A stretch of DNA of 64,000 nt from Croceivirga lutea. GTDB taxonomy: Bacteria; Bacteroidota; Bacteroidia; Flavobacteriales; Flavobacteriaceae. The stretch spans positions 62,001-126,000 of the forward strand of contig NZ_JACJUK010000006.1 of NCBI RefSeq assembly GCF_014235875.1, in the 5' to 3' direction. The notes beneath the pieces are model-generated. The model worked only from the letters and a program-made list of their open reading frames with translations. It did not search any database and had not been told where the DNA came from. A program made the translations under genes and the position numbers. Positions 8,739 through 18,032 of this stretch are shown piece by piece. The stretch's first letter is position 1; each line of letters opens with the position of its first letter.

Positions 8739-8746
8739 CAAAACTA
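8739..8746 (-). promoter_or_regulatory. -7 promoter element of argS
   Basis: The minus strand reads TAGTTTTG here, a full match to the Bacteroidota consensus TAnnTTTG, 22 bases before the argS ATG. No convincing -33 TTG is present at the usual 19-20 nt spacing. Confidence 0.45.
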
Positions 8747-8811
8747 CGTTTTTATGACAAGATTAAGAACCTAAATGCTCGTTCAATCTTAATTTTAAAG
8801 AAAACCATTGC

Positions 8812-9171
8812 ATGAATCATTTACAGGTTGCCAAACCCATTTTGGCTTCATCAAATATTTCTAAAACAGTTGAATTTTACCACAATATCCTAGGTTTTTC
8901 TATTGTTAGTTGGAAAAATAAACAATATGCTACCGCGCATAAAAACAACATTTGTATTCGTTTTTGGAAGCGCAACAGCAAGATTCACACTAAAAACACC
9001 AGCTGCTATATTAGCCTCAAAGCCGTAAAAACTCTTTTTGAGGAGTTTAAAAAGCAATGCGTAAAACATGCTAATGCGCTATTAAAAGACCAACTCTAGA
9101 GAATGCAAGAATTTGCCATTTCGGGTAGTAATAACATGATAAAATTTGGAGAACCTATAATTACAAACTAA
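8812..9171 (+). pseudogene. VOC-fold (glyoxalase/bleomycin-resistance-like) gene broken by one TAG
   Basis: The first 95 codons encode a vicinal-oxygen-chelate fold (AKPILASSNISKTVEFYHNI, LGFSIVSW). The frame then meets TAG at 9097-9099. The same frame continues without another stop for 23 codons, RMQEFAISGSNNMIKFGEPI, which is the normal last strand of this family (usually PWGMREFAV..NLIRFGE). It ends at TAA 9169-9171, overlapping the next gene's ATG. Without the TAG the product would be 119 residues, the normal family size. The stop stands where the family has Trp, so a single TGG-to-TAG change explains it. Suppression or a sequencing error remain possible. Confidence 0.75.
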
Positions 9172-9596
9172 TGTTAGTAAACGTATCTTACAACGATAAA
9201 AAAATAAGAGAAAAAATTGATAGCGAGGTGGGTAAACCGTTTACGCTCAAAGAACGCATTAAATTAGCAGGTATTGGTTCCCCTAAATTAGAAATAACCG
9301 AAGCTAGCGTTGAAATTAGAAACCTTTTAATCTTAGATAACAACGCAGATTGCTGTAATATTGAAATGCGCCCCAACGGCATAATACTTGGTTTTAGGTC
9401 ATTATTAGAGTCTTACGCACTAATTATTCCTTTTTACAAACTAACCATTTATAAAGGAGATTTGGCTGTTTACAGTATTTACAAAGACCACTACTTTGTT
9501 AAGGTTAAGGCAGACACTAAAGCGGTACAAAAGTTTTTTAAAAAACTATTAGACTATAAAACCGATAATAGACCAACTTCAATTGAAGATTTATGA
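9171..9596 (+). CDS. Conserved-looking protein of unknown function
   Basis: The product is a 141-residue soluble protein with no signal peptide or membrane helix, and I do not recognise the family. Its middle has alternating strands (NIEMRPNGIILGFRSLLESY, LTIYKGDLAVYSIYKDHYFV) and a Lys-rich helical tail, resembling a small alpha/beta domain. Its ATG overlaps the restored end of the VOC gene (TAATG) and its own stop overlaps the following SDR start (ATGA). It was therefore the middle gene of a coupled three-gene operon, and loss of the VOC reading frame could lower its translation. Confidence 0.7.
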   Translation: MLVNVSYNDKKIREKIDSEVGKPFTLKERIKLAGIGSPKLEITEASVEIRNLLILDNNADCCNIEMRPNGIILGFRSLLESYALIIPFYKLTIYKGDLAVYSIYKDHYFVKVKADTKAVQKFFKKLLDYKTDNRPTSIEDL

Positions 9597-11017
9597 AAAT
9601 TCTACTTACCGGGGCTAACGGTTATATAGGAATGCGAATTTTACCGCAACTACTAGATATGGGCCATGATGTGGTTTGTGCAGTACGTGACCAAAATAGA
9701 TTGTCTATTGATAAAGAAACTCGTGAAAAAGTTGAAATAATTGAAATCGACTTTTTAGACGAAATTCCTAAAAATCCTATCCCAAAAGATATTGAAGCGG
9801 CCTATTATTTAATTCATTCTATGACCTCATCAATTTCAGATTTTGATGAGAAAGAAGCTAAAGCTGCCAAAAAGTTTAATGAGTTGGTTTCAAAAACCCA
9901 ACTTAAGCAAGTTATTTACTTGAGTGGAATAGTTAATGATGAACAATTATCTAAACATTTATCGTCTAGAAAAAATGTTGAAGATATCTTATATCAAGGT
10001 GAATTTAGCCTTACCGTTTTAAGGGCTGGTATTATTGTAGGTTCTGGTAGTTCATCGTTCGAAATTATTAGAGACCTGTGTGAAAAACTTCCTTTAATGA
10101 TTACTCCTAAATGGGTACTTACCAAAACCCAGCCCATTGCCATAAGAGATGTAATAGCTTTTTTGTCTGGAGTTTTGGGAAATAAAGATACCTACAACCA
10201 ATCTTTTGATATCGGTGGTCCAGACGTGCTTACTTATAAAGAAATGCTGCATAAATATGCAAAAGTAAGAGGGTTTAAAAATTACATTTTCACTGTTCCA
10301 GTAATGACGCCAAAGCTATCTTCATACTGGTTATATTTTGTAACGTCTACCTCATATAAATTGGCAGTGAACCTCGTGGATAGTATGAAAATGGAGGTGA
10401 TTGCCAAAGACAATAAACTGCAACAATTACTTAATATTAAAACACACTCGTACGAACAAGCTATTGATTTAGCATTTAAAAAAATTGAGCAAAATCAAGT
10501 AATAAGTAGTTGGAAAGATAGTATTGCTAGCGGACAGGTAAAAAAGAATTTAGAAAAATACATTCAAGTTCCCAAATATGGTGTTTTAAAAGATGTTCAA
10601 ACTCTTAAAATCGAAGATTCAGAAAAAACGCTAGAAAATATTTGGCGAATTGGTGGCGAAACTGGCTGGTATTATGGTAGCTGGCTTTGGAAAATTAGAG
10701 GGTATCTAGACAAACTCAATGGAGGACCAGGATTACGAAGAGGCCGAACCAACCCAGATAGAATTTTTCCTGGTGATGCTTTAGACTTTTGGCGTGTACT
10801 ACTAGCGGACAAAAAGGCAAAACGTTTGTTACTTTTTGCTGAAATGCGATTACCAGGTGAAGCATGGTTAGAATTTAAAATTGACGATAACAATGTTTTA
10901 CATCAAACTGCAACGTTTAGACCAAAAGGATTAAAAGGCCGCTTATATTGGTACAGCGTATTACCATTTCACTTTTTTATTTTTAATGGAATGATTAAAA
11001 ATATAGCCCAAGCATAA
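9593..11017 (+). CDS. NAD(P)-binding SDR-like protein with DUF2867 (YbjT type)
   Basis: The product is 474 residues in two parts. Residues 1 to about 300 form an atypical short-chain dehydrogenase/NmrA-like Rossmann domain with the nucleotide loop TGANGYIG at 6-13. DIEAAYYLIHSMTSSISDF and LSGIVNDEQLSKH are typical of the YbjT group. Residues from about 325 match DUF2867, with WRIGGETGWYYGSWLWKIRG, GGPGLRRGR and a Trp-rich end. Substrate and reaction are unknown. The start overlaps the upstream stop by four bases (ATGA), so translation is coupled. Confidence 0.82.
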   Translation: MKILLTGANGYIGMRILPQLLDMGHDVVCAVRDQNRLSIDKETREKVEIIEIDFLDEIPKNPIPKDIEAAYYLIHSMTSSISDFDEKEAKAAKKFNELVSKTQLKQVIYLSGIVNDEQLSKHLSSRKNVEDILYQGEFSLTVLRAGIIVGSGSSSFEIIRDLCEKLPLMITPKWVLTKTQPIAIRDVIAFLSGVLGNKDTYNQSFDIGGPDVLTYKEMLHKYAKVRGFKNYIFTVPVMTPKLSSYWLYFVTSTSYKLAVNLVDSMKMEVIAKDNKLQQLLNIKTHSYEQAIDLAFKKIEQNQVISSWKDSIASGQVKKNLEKYIQVPKYGVLKDVQTLKIEDSEKTLENIWRIGGETGWYYGSWLWKIRGYLDKLNGGPGLRRGRTNPDRIFPGDALDFWRVLLADKKAKRLLLFAEMRLPGEAWLEFKIDDNNVLHQTATFRPKGLKGRLYWYSVLPFHFFIFNGMIKNIAQA

Positions 11018-11123
11018 ATTTTGGCCTAAATTTTGAATAACTCTAAAAAGTAAACAAAATACCAAGCAACCATTTAGCTAAAATTGATGTCTTTAAGATA
11101 TCATAGCAATCAAAAAACTAAAT

Positions 11124-12605
11124 ATGAAACCAACAACCTTTTTACTATTTGGGTTTTTATTATTGGCATTTAAAGTTTCGGCTCAATCCTATTCTGGTAA
11201 ACTAATAGACGCTAAAACCAAAAATCCTATACCGTATGCTACTATTCAGTATAACATAAATGAAGGTGTTGTTACCAACGAAGAAGGTAACTTTAGTTTT
11301 TCATTAGCCTCCAACTCTAAACTAGACTCCATTTATATTTCTAGTATGGGCTATGAGAAAACTGGTTTTTCTTTTTCACAATTCAATGATAGTATTATCG
11401 CACTCAAACCAAAAGCTATAAACCTAAGCGGAGTTTACGTTTTTGATAAGAATTTAGAAGTTGATGAAATTATTGAAAAAACAATTGAAAACTTAGAAAA
11501 AAACCACTCCCCAACTACCACTAAAAAACGTTTCTTTTTAAGACAGTCTGACCATACTGTTATGCAAAAGGTTACTGTAGATTTTGAAAAATCAACCATT
11601 GCTGAAATTAATAAAGCTTTTATAGACAGTGCTATCAGCACTTTTCCAAGAAAATATGCCTATTACACAGAAACGTTAGGAGATTACTATCAAAAGAAAG
11701 ATGACGACTTTAGCGCTAAGCTTGAGGTTGTAAAAGCGGCAGAACTTTACGATAAAAGTCAAGAAATATCCTTCGAAAGTTTCGGAGAACGCATGGAAGA
11801 AATCTTAGAAAAGCGATTAAAAAAAGATTCGTACTTAAAAATAAAATCAGGTTGGTTTGGCACTAAAGTTCAGGTTGACTCTATTTTTGAAGCCTCAGAT
11901 ACCACCAATACTGAAGAACGGGTTACCGACACGTATTTACTAGACAATAGAAAACAAAATCTAAAAAACTTACATGAACGCTTGTTCTCAAAAGATTACG
12001 CCCTAGATGTTTTACAAAAACACAAACGCTATGATTTTGAAATTGTAGGTTTTACAGATATCGAAGATTTAGGGGTGTATGTTATAGATTTTAAAAGCAA
12101 AGGTAAGGGCGAGTTTAACGGAACTCTTTACATAAATGTTGACGATTTTGGTGTTGTTAGAATCGACTACGAGAATATAAAGTCTGTAAAAAAATTCAAA
12201 CTATTAGGATTCTCTTTTAATCAGCACACTTATAATGGTAGTATGGTTTACACCAAAACACCTTCTGGAACGTATACCCTAAAATTTGCGAGACACAATA
12301 ACGGTTCAAAATTTGGTGTAGATAGACCTTTAAAAATTGTAGAGAAAAATAAGTTCGTAAAAGGTAGAAGAAAACAAAACGAATTAAAACTAAATCTAGA
12401 TATTATTCAAACCCAATATTCCACTAATGAATTAGTAGTTTTCGCGGTAGAGAATAGCAATTTAGAACTATATAATGGTGTTATTGAAGACAAAAATATT
12501 GAAGCAGTTTACCTACCTGCTTATGACCCAAATTTTTGGAGCGGATATAACATTATTGAACCCAATCAGGCCATTAAAGAATTCACGATTGAAGACGCTG
12601 AATAG
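11124..12605 (+). CDS. Exported CarboxypepD_reg-like protein, first tandem copy
   Basis: The product is 493 residues. A signal peptide (MKPTTFLLFGFLLLAFKVSAQ) is followed by a carboxypeptidase regulatory-like beta-sandwich at about 22-105 (IPYATIQYN, VVTNEEGNFSF, ISSMGYEKTGF). The remaining 390 residues form a uniform unknown region with many charged helices and strands. No plug or barrel pattern is present, so it is not a TonB receptor. It is paralogous along its whole length to the next gene: KKRFFLRQSDH matches KKFFLRQSTY, GRRKQNELKLNLD matches GRRKQNEINIELY, and WSGYNIIEPNQAI matches WKGLSIIAPTSAL. It probably acts at the outer membrane or periplasm; the role is unknown. Confidence 0.75.
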   Translation: MKPTTFLLFGFLLLAFKVSAQSYSGKLIDAKTKNPIPYATIQYNINEGVVTNEEGNFSFSLASNSKLDSIYISSMGYEKTGFSFSQFNDSIIALKPKAINLSGVYVFDKNLEVDEIIEKTIENLEKNHSPTTTKKRFFLRQSDHTVMQKVTVDFEKSTIAEINKAFIDSAISTFPRKYAYYTETLGDYYQKKDDDFSAKLEVVKAAELYDKSQEISFESFGERMEEILEKRLKKDSYLKIKSGWFGTKVQVDSIFEASDTTNTEERVTDTYLLDNRKQNLKNLHERLFSKDYALDVLQKHKRYDFEIVGFTDIEDLGVYVIDFKSKGKGEFNGTLYINVDDFGVVRIDYENIKSVKKFKLLGFSFNQHTYNGSMVYTKTPSGTYTLKFARHNNGSKFGVDRPLKIVEKNKFVKGRRKQNELKLNLDIIQTQYSTNELVVFAVENSNLELYNGVIEDKNIEAVYLPAYDPNFWSGYNIIEPNQAIKEFTIEDAE

Positions 12606-12700
12606 TTCAGCTCAGAAAATGTTGTGAAAAGCTTGATTTTTGATGTCATTTAAGACAAGAATTTAACTGAATTTCAGTTATTTATAATACCAATCTTACT

Positions 12701-14194
12701 ATGAGCTGGATGAAAAATACCATTCTTAGCCTTTTGTTGCTTTTGCTAGGTGGCACAATTACCACCTACGCACAAACCTATTCTTCGACCTTATTGGATG
12801 CAGAAACAGAACAGCCAATACCTTATGCAGCTGTTGTTTATGGTAAAGAACAAGGCGTTATTACCAATGAAGAAGGCAAATTTTCTTTTACTATTGATCA
12901 TACCATAAAACCTTTAGACACCATACAAATTTCCTGTATGGGTTATGAAAGCAAGGGTTTATTACTCAATCAACTCAAAAAGCCAACTATCCATTTAACT
13001 CCAGGTGGATTTTCATTAATAGGTGTTGATTTAATGGGTAGAGGATTAACTGCAGAGGAAATTGTAGAACGTATGGTTGATAGTATACCAGTGCGCTACA
13101 ATCAAATGCCCGTGCAAAAGAAATTCTTCTTAAGACAATCTACTTACGACCAATTAGACGAAGCCAAAATTGTCTTAATAAATAGCACGATACCTTACGT
13201 GAATCCTGCTAGCATAGACACCTTAGTTAGTCAATTACCAAAATCATCTGAATACCATACTGAAACACTGGGTACACTTTATAAGGTAGAAGAAGATATC
13301 AAAATTAAAGTAGATAAGGCTACAGAAATCTATGACAAAGAAAGACAAGCTACATTTAACAATGTTAGTCACCAACTTGAAAAAATGTTGAGTAAGCATG
13401 TAAAAGAAGACTCTTATTTTAAGTTGAAAACCGGTCCTGTTAGCGCTAAACTCGATTTAGATACTATCATTGGAAGACCATCTTTAGCGGTTGATTTAAA
13501 CGATAGTATTCGAGGTTCTATTAAAAGAAACTATCTAGCTAGTAGAGAGAACCGTTTAAAAGATATTGAGACCCAAGTTTTTGGAGAAAACTCGCGTCTT
13601 GAAGTAATTGAAAAACGAAAAAAGTATGCCTTTACCAAGCATGAAACCATTGAAAAGGATGATCAACGCTATTATGTAATTACTTTTGAACCTAAAAAGA
13701 ATGCAAAACTACAAGGCAAAATGTACATAAATGCCTTAGACTTTGCATTAACTAGAATTGAATACACAAATCTAGAACCATTAAAGGCTGTTAAGTTTTT
13801 GGGTGTAAAATACAATGAACCCGTTTATGAAGGTGTCGCAGAATATACCAAAATGAAAAATGGCAAATACGAGTTGAACTTTTCTAGATTGCAACACATT
13901 ATCTTTATTAAAGCTGCTAGACCTGTAAAGATTGCAGAGAAAAACAAAAATGTTGCTGGCAGAAGAAAGCAAAATGAAATTAATATAGAGCTTTACTTAA
14001 CCGCCAAAAGTACAAATGTTTTTGAATGGGCTGCATTAGAAACCAAAGGCTCTAGCAAAAGTATGTTTGATATGGTGCCTCAACGAAAAATTTTAGAGGT
14101 AACCTATAAAACCAAATATGATAAAGAGTATTGGAAAGGATTATCAATTATAGCCCCTACCTCTGCATTAGAAGATTTTACTACAATTAAATAA
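12701..14194 (+). CDS. Exported CarboxypepD_reg-like protein, second tandem copy
   Basis: The product is 497 residues, a full-length paralogue of the gene 95 bp upstream. The signal peptide ends in TTYAQ, the regulatory-like sandwich spans about 26-110 (IPYAAVVYG, VITNEEGKFSF, ISCMGYESKG), and the long unknown C-terminal part follows. Order and length match the first copy, but identity looks moderate, so the duplication is old. There is no terminator between the copies. Its stop codon abuts the stop of the convergent CtlX gene (14194/14195). Confidence 0.75.
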   Translation: MSWMKNTILSLLLLLLGGTITTYAQTYSSTLLDAETEQPIPYAAVVYGKEQGVITNEEGKFSFTIDHTIKPLDTIQISCMGYESKGLLLNQLKKPTIHLTPGGFSLIGVDLMGRGLTAEEIVERMVDSIPVRYNQMPVQKKFFLRQSTYDQLDEAKIVLINSTIPYVNPASIDTLVSQLPKSSEYHTETLGTLYKVEEDIKIKVDKATEIYDKERQATFNNVSHQLEKMLSKHVKEDSYFKLKTGPVSAKLDLDTIIGRPSLAVDLNDSIRGSIKRNYLASRENRLKDIETQVFGENSRLEVIEKRKKYAFTKHETIEKDDQRYYVITFEPKKNAKLQGKMYINALDFALTRIEYTNLEPLKAVKFLGVKYNEPVYEGVAEYTKMKNGKYELNFSRLQHIIFIKAARPVKIAEKNKNVAGRRKQNEINIELYLTAKSTNVFEWAALETKGSSKSMFDMVPQRKILEVTYKTKYDKEYWKGLSIIAPTSALEDFTTIK

Positions 14195-15130
14195 TTAGGC
14201 CCTAGGAAGAAATACCTCAGCCATCATACATCTTGCTGAACCACCACCACAGGTTTCAATAGTATCTAAAGGACTGTGAATTATTTCACAGTGCTTTTCA
14301 ATAGCATTAACCTGGTCTTTACGCAAACTCTTATATGCCTGAGAACTCATAACCATAAACCGCTGACCATTAGCACCAATCACTTGTAACATATTACCAG
14401 CAAAGGAATGCATTTGTTCTTCTGTAATTGTTATAATTTCTTTACCGTCTTTTTTAAGATGGTCAATTACATTTTTACGTTCCTTTTTATCATCAATAGT
14501 ATCTAAACATATTACAGCAAAAGTTTCTGCCATAGCCATCATTACATTGGTATGATAAATAGGTAGGCGCTTACCATCAACAGTTTGATTGGCAGTAAAA
14601 ATCACCGGAAAACAGTCAAAATCTTCACAGAATTCAATGAATAACTCTTCATGAGCTCGCTCTGATAATGCGCAATACGCCTTTTGATGAACTCTATCTT
14701 TTAGAATGCTGCCCGTACCTTCTAAAAAAACACCTTCTTCTTCGGCTGCTGTGTAATCTTGAATAGAATTGATAACGAATCCTTGTTGCTCTAAAAGCTC
14801 AAAAATATCTTCTCTGCGCTCTCTTCTTCTGTTTTCGGCAAACATTGGATACACAGCAACTGTTCCGCTTACATGAAAAGAAACCCAATTATTAGGAAAA
14901 ATAGAATCTGGCGTATCTGTTTCTAATCTATCATCAACAACTATAACTTCAACTCCGTTAGTACGCAATACGGCTACAAAATCATCAAATTCTTTTTTAG
15001 CTTTTGTATTTACTTCATCATTTTTAATTTTAAGTTCTTCCTGAAAATAATTATTAACTGCAGTTTGCTCGTTCATTCTAAAAGCAACTGGTCTAACCAT
15101 TAAAATGGTATTGGTGATTTGTATTGACAT
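14195..15130 (-). CDS. ctlX: CtlX-type citrulline/arginine deiminase-related hydrolase
   Basis: The product is 311 residues of the guanidine-modifying (pentein) fold. It opens like the CtlX group (TNTILMVRPVAFRMNEQT) and keeps the family motifs SIFPNNWVSFH, EGTGSILKDR and HTNVMMAM. The probable nucleophile C301 is in GGGSARCMMAEVF. CtlX proteins are annotated as citrulline-utilisation hydrolases, but their substrate range is poorly documented. It lies 3 bp after the DDAH-like gene, forming a two-gene operon of related hydrolases. Confidence 0.85.
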   Translation of the reverse strand: MSIQITNTILMVRPVAFRMNEQTAVNNYFQEELKIKNDEVNTKAKKEFDDFVAVLRTNGVEVIVVDDRLETDTPDSIFPNNWVSFHVSGTVAVYPMFAENRRRERREDIFELLEQQGFVINSIQDYTAAEEEGVFLEGTGSILKDRVHQKAYCALSERAHEELFIEFCEDFDCFPVIFTANQTVDGKRLPIYHTNVMMAMAETFAVICLDTIDDKKERKNVIDHLKKDGKEIITITEEQMHSFAGNMLQVIGANGQRFMVMSSQAYKSLRKDQVNAIEKHCEIIHSPLDTIETCGGGSARCMMAEVFLPRA

Positions 15131-15133
15131 AAA

Positions 15134-16048
15134 TTAATCTCTTATTAATGGTAACGTACTACAACGTAAAAGTCCTTCTTGTTTTGCTATTTCAGCATAG
15201 GGTATCTCTTCTACAGTAAAACCCTGTTCTCTTAGCCAATTATTTAATCTAGTAAAGTTCTGTTCAGAAACCACTACCTCTGGTGAAATGGAAAAAACAT
15301 TACTATACATTTGATACATTTCATCTTTAGTTATCTCAAAGACATTCTGCTTACCAAAAAAATCAACCAACCAGGTATACTCGTCTTCTATTAAAAAGCC
15401 ATTTTTATGTAAGATAGCTTTGCCCTTACCCAAAGGTTGAAAACAACAGTCTAAATGCAATGCATTTTCTTTTGCGTTTGTATTAGATTTTCGCAATTCA
15501 AAAGACCTAACCTTTTTTTGCGGAAATTGTTTCTTTAAAAAAGCAACAGCTTCTTTATTTGTTCTGGCTGTTATAAATGAAGCATAATCCTCTCCAGTAT
15601 AAGTGCCTACAAAAATATAATCGTGCCAAGGCATTACATCTCCACCTTCTATATGTACTTCTTCTGGAGGTCTTATTATATGTTTTGCATCTATCTTATT
15701 TAAAACATGTTGAATAGCCTCATATTCACGCTCTCTATCAGGTAAAATGTTCGAATGAAAAATCTTGTCTTCAATAACAAATGCAATATCTCTAGCAAAA
15801 ATCTGGTTACAATCTTTAATAATTGTGGGTCTAAAAACCTGAACATCGTACTTTTTGAGTACTTTCTCAAAAGCATCCATTTCTAGAATCATATCAGCTT
15901 CTTTTGGATATGTACCCGCTAAAATGTGTTCTAAAGATTTTGGGTCATAGGTGTCTTCTGGCTTTGGTATTGGGCCTATTTCTTTTGCAATGCCTAAAAC
16001 CACAGCTTTTAACGTGTTTACTTCATTAATAACATTCAATTTCAACAT
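15134..16048 (-). CDS. DDAH/arginine deiminase-family amidinohydrolase
   Basis: The product is 304 residues, again of the pentein fold. Visible active-site landmarks are EGGDVMPWHDY (substrate-binding Asp), the general-base His in ALHLDCCFQPL, and the C-terminal nucleophile C296 in GLLRCSTLPL. The N-terminus (NEVNTLKAVVLG) matches the amidinotransferase/DDAH superfamily. It could hydrolyse dimethylarginine, arginine or a related guanidine; the substrate cannot be set from sequence. It is the first gene of the operon with CtlX. Confidence 0.8.
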   Translation of the reverse strand: MLKLNVINEVNTLKAVVLGIAKEIGPIPKPEDTYDPKSLEHILAGTYPKEADMILEMDAFEKVLKKYDVQVFRPTIIKDCNQIFARDIAFVIEDKIFHSNILPDREREYEAIQHVLNKIDAKHIIRPPEEVHIEGGDVMPWHDYIFVGTYTGEDYASFITARTNKEAVAFLKKQFPQKKVRSFELRKSNTNAKENALHLDCCFQPLGKGKAILHKNGFLIEDEYTWLVDFFGKQNVFEITKDEMYQMYSNVFSISPEVVVSEQNFTRLNNWLREQGFTVEEIPYAEIAKQEGLLRCSTLPLIRD

Positions 16049-16182
16049 ACCTTTTTAATTAGAACAAATCAACCGCTTTATTTTACCATTCATATTTTAT
16101 AAATGACATTTCATTTAATTTTTTAAACATTTCAAAGTTGTTTTTTCGCAACTATTTATTATATTAGTAAGAAATAACCTAC

Positions 16183-16644
16183 ATGAAAACAACTACCCCC
16201 GTATTCCCAGTTATTTTAATTGTATTTATATATGCAACATTTAGCTTGCTGATTGTTAAAAATCAAAATTATAAACTTTTTAAGTTTAATAGAAATGAAT
16301 CACTATCGGAAATTCAAAGGGTATCTTATGACTCTAATTATCTAGTTGTAGATGACCATAAACACGACCTAGTAAGTAATTCGTCTGCGCAATTGGTCTC
16401 ACAAATATTATTACAACAAACCACTATTATTAGTGAAGCCTACACCAACAAAATTAAAGCACATTTATCACAACTAGATTTTTCTGGCAAACACGAATTA
16501 TTAAATACTATTCTAGAGGAAAATATGCATGCGCTTTTAAAAATAAATGATGGTAATACACATCAAGCATATTACCATCAACATTGTATAACTTTTGCTA
16601 AAAAAGAATTAGCAGCATTAGGTTCAATTCCTAGCGTTCATTAA
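16183..16644 (+). CDS. Small membrane-anchored protein of unknown function
   Basis: The product is 153 residues and I do not recognise it. An N-terminal hydrophobic segment (about 7-26, PVFPVILIVFIYATFSLLIV) is a membrane anchor or uncleaved signal. The rest is a polar, mostly helical domain with many His residues (DDHKHDL, NTHQAYYHQH). It lacks a Cys pair or lipobox. Its 3' end overlaps that of the convergent citrate synthase gene by 14 bases. It is divergent from the DDAH-like gene. Confidence 0.55.
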   Translation: MKTTTPVFPVILIVFIYATFSLLIVKNQNYKLFKFNRNESLSEIQRVSYDSNYLVVDDHKHDLVSNSSAQLVSQILLQQTTIISEAYTNKIKAHLSQLDFSGKHELLNTILEENMHALLKINDGNTHQAYYHQHCITFAKKELAALGSIPSVH

Positions 16645-17914
16645 TTTTTTTGAATGATCTATGGTTTTCACCGGTATAAATTTGTCGTGGTCTTCCAATA
16701 GGTTCTTTTTTAAGCCTCATTTCTCTCCATTGCGCAATCCAACCTGGCAATCTTCCTAATGCAAACATTACGGTAAACATTTCTACTGGAATACCTAATG
16801 CTCTATAAATAATACCAGAATAAAAGTCCACATTAGGGTATAGTTTTCTATCTACAAAATACTTATCCTCCAAAGCTTCTTTTTCTAGTCCTTTAGCAAT
16901 ATCTAGAATAGGATCATCTATTCCTAAATCTCCTAATACTTCGTCTGCCGATTTTTTAATTATTCTTGCTCTTGGATCAAAGTTCTTATAGACTCTATGA
17001 CCAAAGCCCATTAATCTAAATGGATCATTCTTATCTTTAGCTTTTGCCATGTACTTTTTGGTATCACCACCATCTTCTTGTATAGCTTCTAACATTTCTA
17101 ACACGGCCTGATTGGCCCCACCGTGCAATGGCCCCCATAATGCAGAAATACCAGCAGATAATGATGCAAATAATCCAGCGTGAGAAGAGCCAACAATTCT
17201 CACTGTTGAGGTTGAACAGTTTTGTTCATGATCGGCATGCAAAATCAAAAGCTTATCTAAGGCCTCGATTACTAAAGGATTTCTCTTATACTCTTGATTA
17301 GGTCTTTTAAACATCATTTTATGAATGTTTTCTACATAACCTAAGCTATCATCTCCATAATCTAATGGCAGCCCCATTTTTTTGCGCATTGCCCATGCAA
17401 CTAATACGGGAAATTTTGCTAAAATACGTACGATTGAAGTATACATTTTTTCTTCTGAAGAAACGTCTACTGCACTCGGGTTAAAAGCAATTAAAGCACT
17501 TGTTAATGAAGATAGAACACCCATGGGATGTGCTGATTTTGGAAAACCATCCAAAATCTTTTTCATTTCCTCATCTACATGAGATTCTGCCTTAATATCA
17601 GCGTCGAACTTTTCTAATTGTTCTTTGTTGGGTAACTCACCAAAAATTAATAGGTAAGCAACTTCTAAAAAATCTGCATGCTCAGCAAGCTCTTCTATAG
17701 AATAGCCTCGATAGCGTAAAATACCTTTTTCTCCATCTAAAAAGGTAATTGCACTCTCACAGGAACCAGTATTTTTATATCCGGGATCTAAAGTTACTAG
17801 ACCTGATGCGCCCCGTAACGTTTTAATATCTATCCCCATTTCTCCTTCTGTGCCTTCTGTTACCGGAAATTCATACTTTTTTCCTTGAAATTCTATTGTT
17901 GCTGTTAGTGACAT
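16631..17914 (-). CDS. gltA: Citrate synthase
   Basis: The product is 427 residues and condenses acetyl-CoA with oxaloacetate to start the TCA cycle. The active-site signatures are present: LHADHEQNCSTSTVR, GPLHGGANQAVLEML and GFGHRVYKNFDPRARI, which together hold the catalytic His residues and the Asp region. The N-terminal extension (TATIEFQGKKYEFPV and the segment after it) is that of the hexameric, NADH-sensitive type found in Gram-negative bacteria. Length is normal. A candidate promoter lies at 17947-17977. Confidence 0.97.
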   Translation of the reverse strand: MSLTATIEFQGKKYEFPVTEGTEGEMGIDIKTLRGASGLVTLDPGYKNTGSCESAITFLDGEKGILRYRGYSIEELAEHADFLEVAYLLIFGELPNKEQLEKFDADIKAESHVDEEMKKILDGFPKSAHPMGVLSSLTSALIAFNPSAVDVSSEEKMYTSIVRILAKFPVLVAWAMRKKMGLPLDYGDDSLGYVENIHKMMFKRPNQEYKRNPLVIEALDKLLILHADHEQNCSTSTVRIVGSSHAGLFASLSAGISALWGPLHGGANQAVLEMLEAIQEDGGDTKKYMAKAKDKNDPFRLMGFGHRVYKNFDPRARIIKKSADEVLGDLGIDDPILDIAKGLEKEALEDKYFVDRKLYPNVDFYSGIIYRALGIPVEMFTVMFALGRLPGWIAQWREMRLKKEPIGRPRQIYTGENHRSFKKINER

Positions 17915-17946
17915 TTATTTTGAACTATTTTTTTTGAATAAGATTG

Positions 17947-17977
17947 TAAAGTTAAGGATTCAGCAAGGGTTTAACAA
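17947..17977 (-). promoter_or_regulatory. Candidate gltA promoter
   Basis: On the minus strand, TTG (17977-17975) is followed by 20 bases and then TAACTTTA (17954-17947), which matches TAnnTTTG at seven of eight positions. The leader to the gltA ATG would be about 25 nt. Confidence 0.4.
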
Positions 17978-18032
17978 TTGAAATACGCAATTTTGAATAC
18001 TTCTTAACAGATTGTCTTAAAAGATGAAAAAA

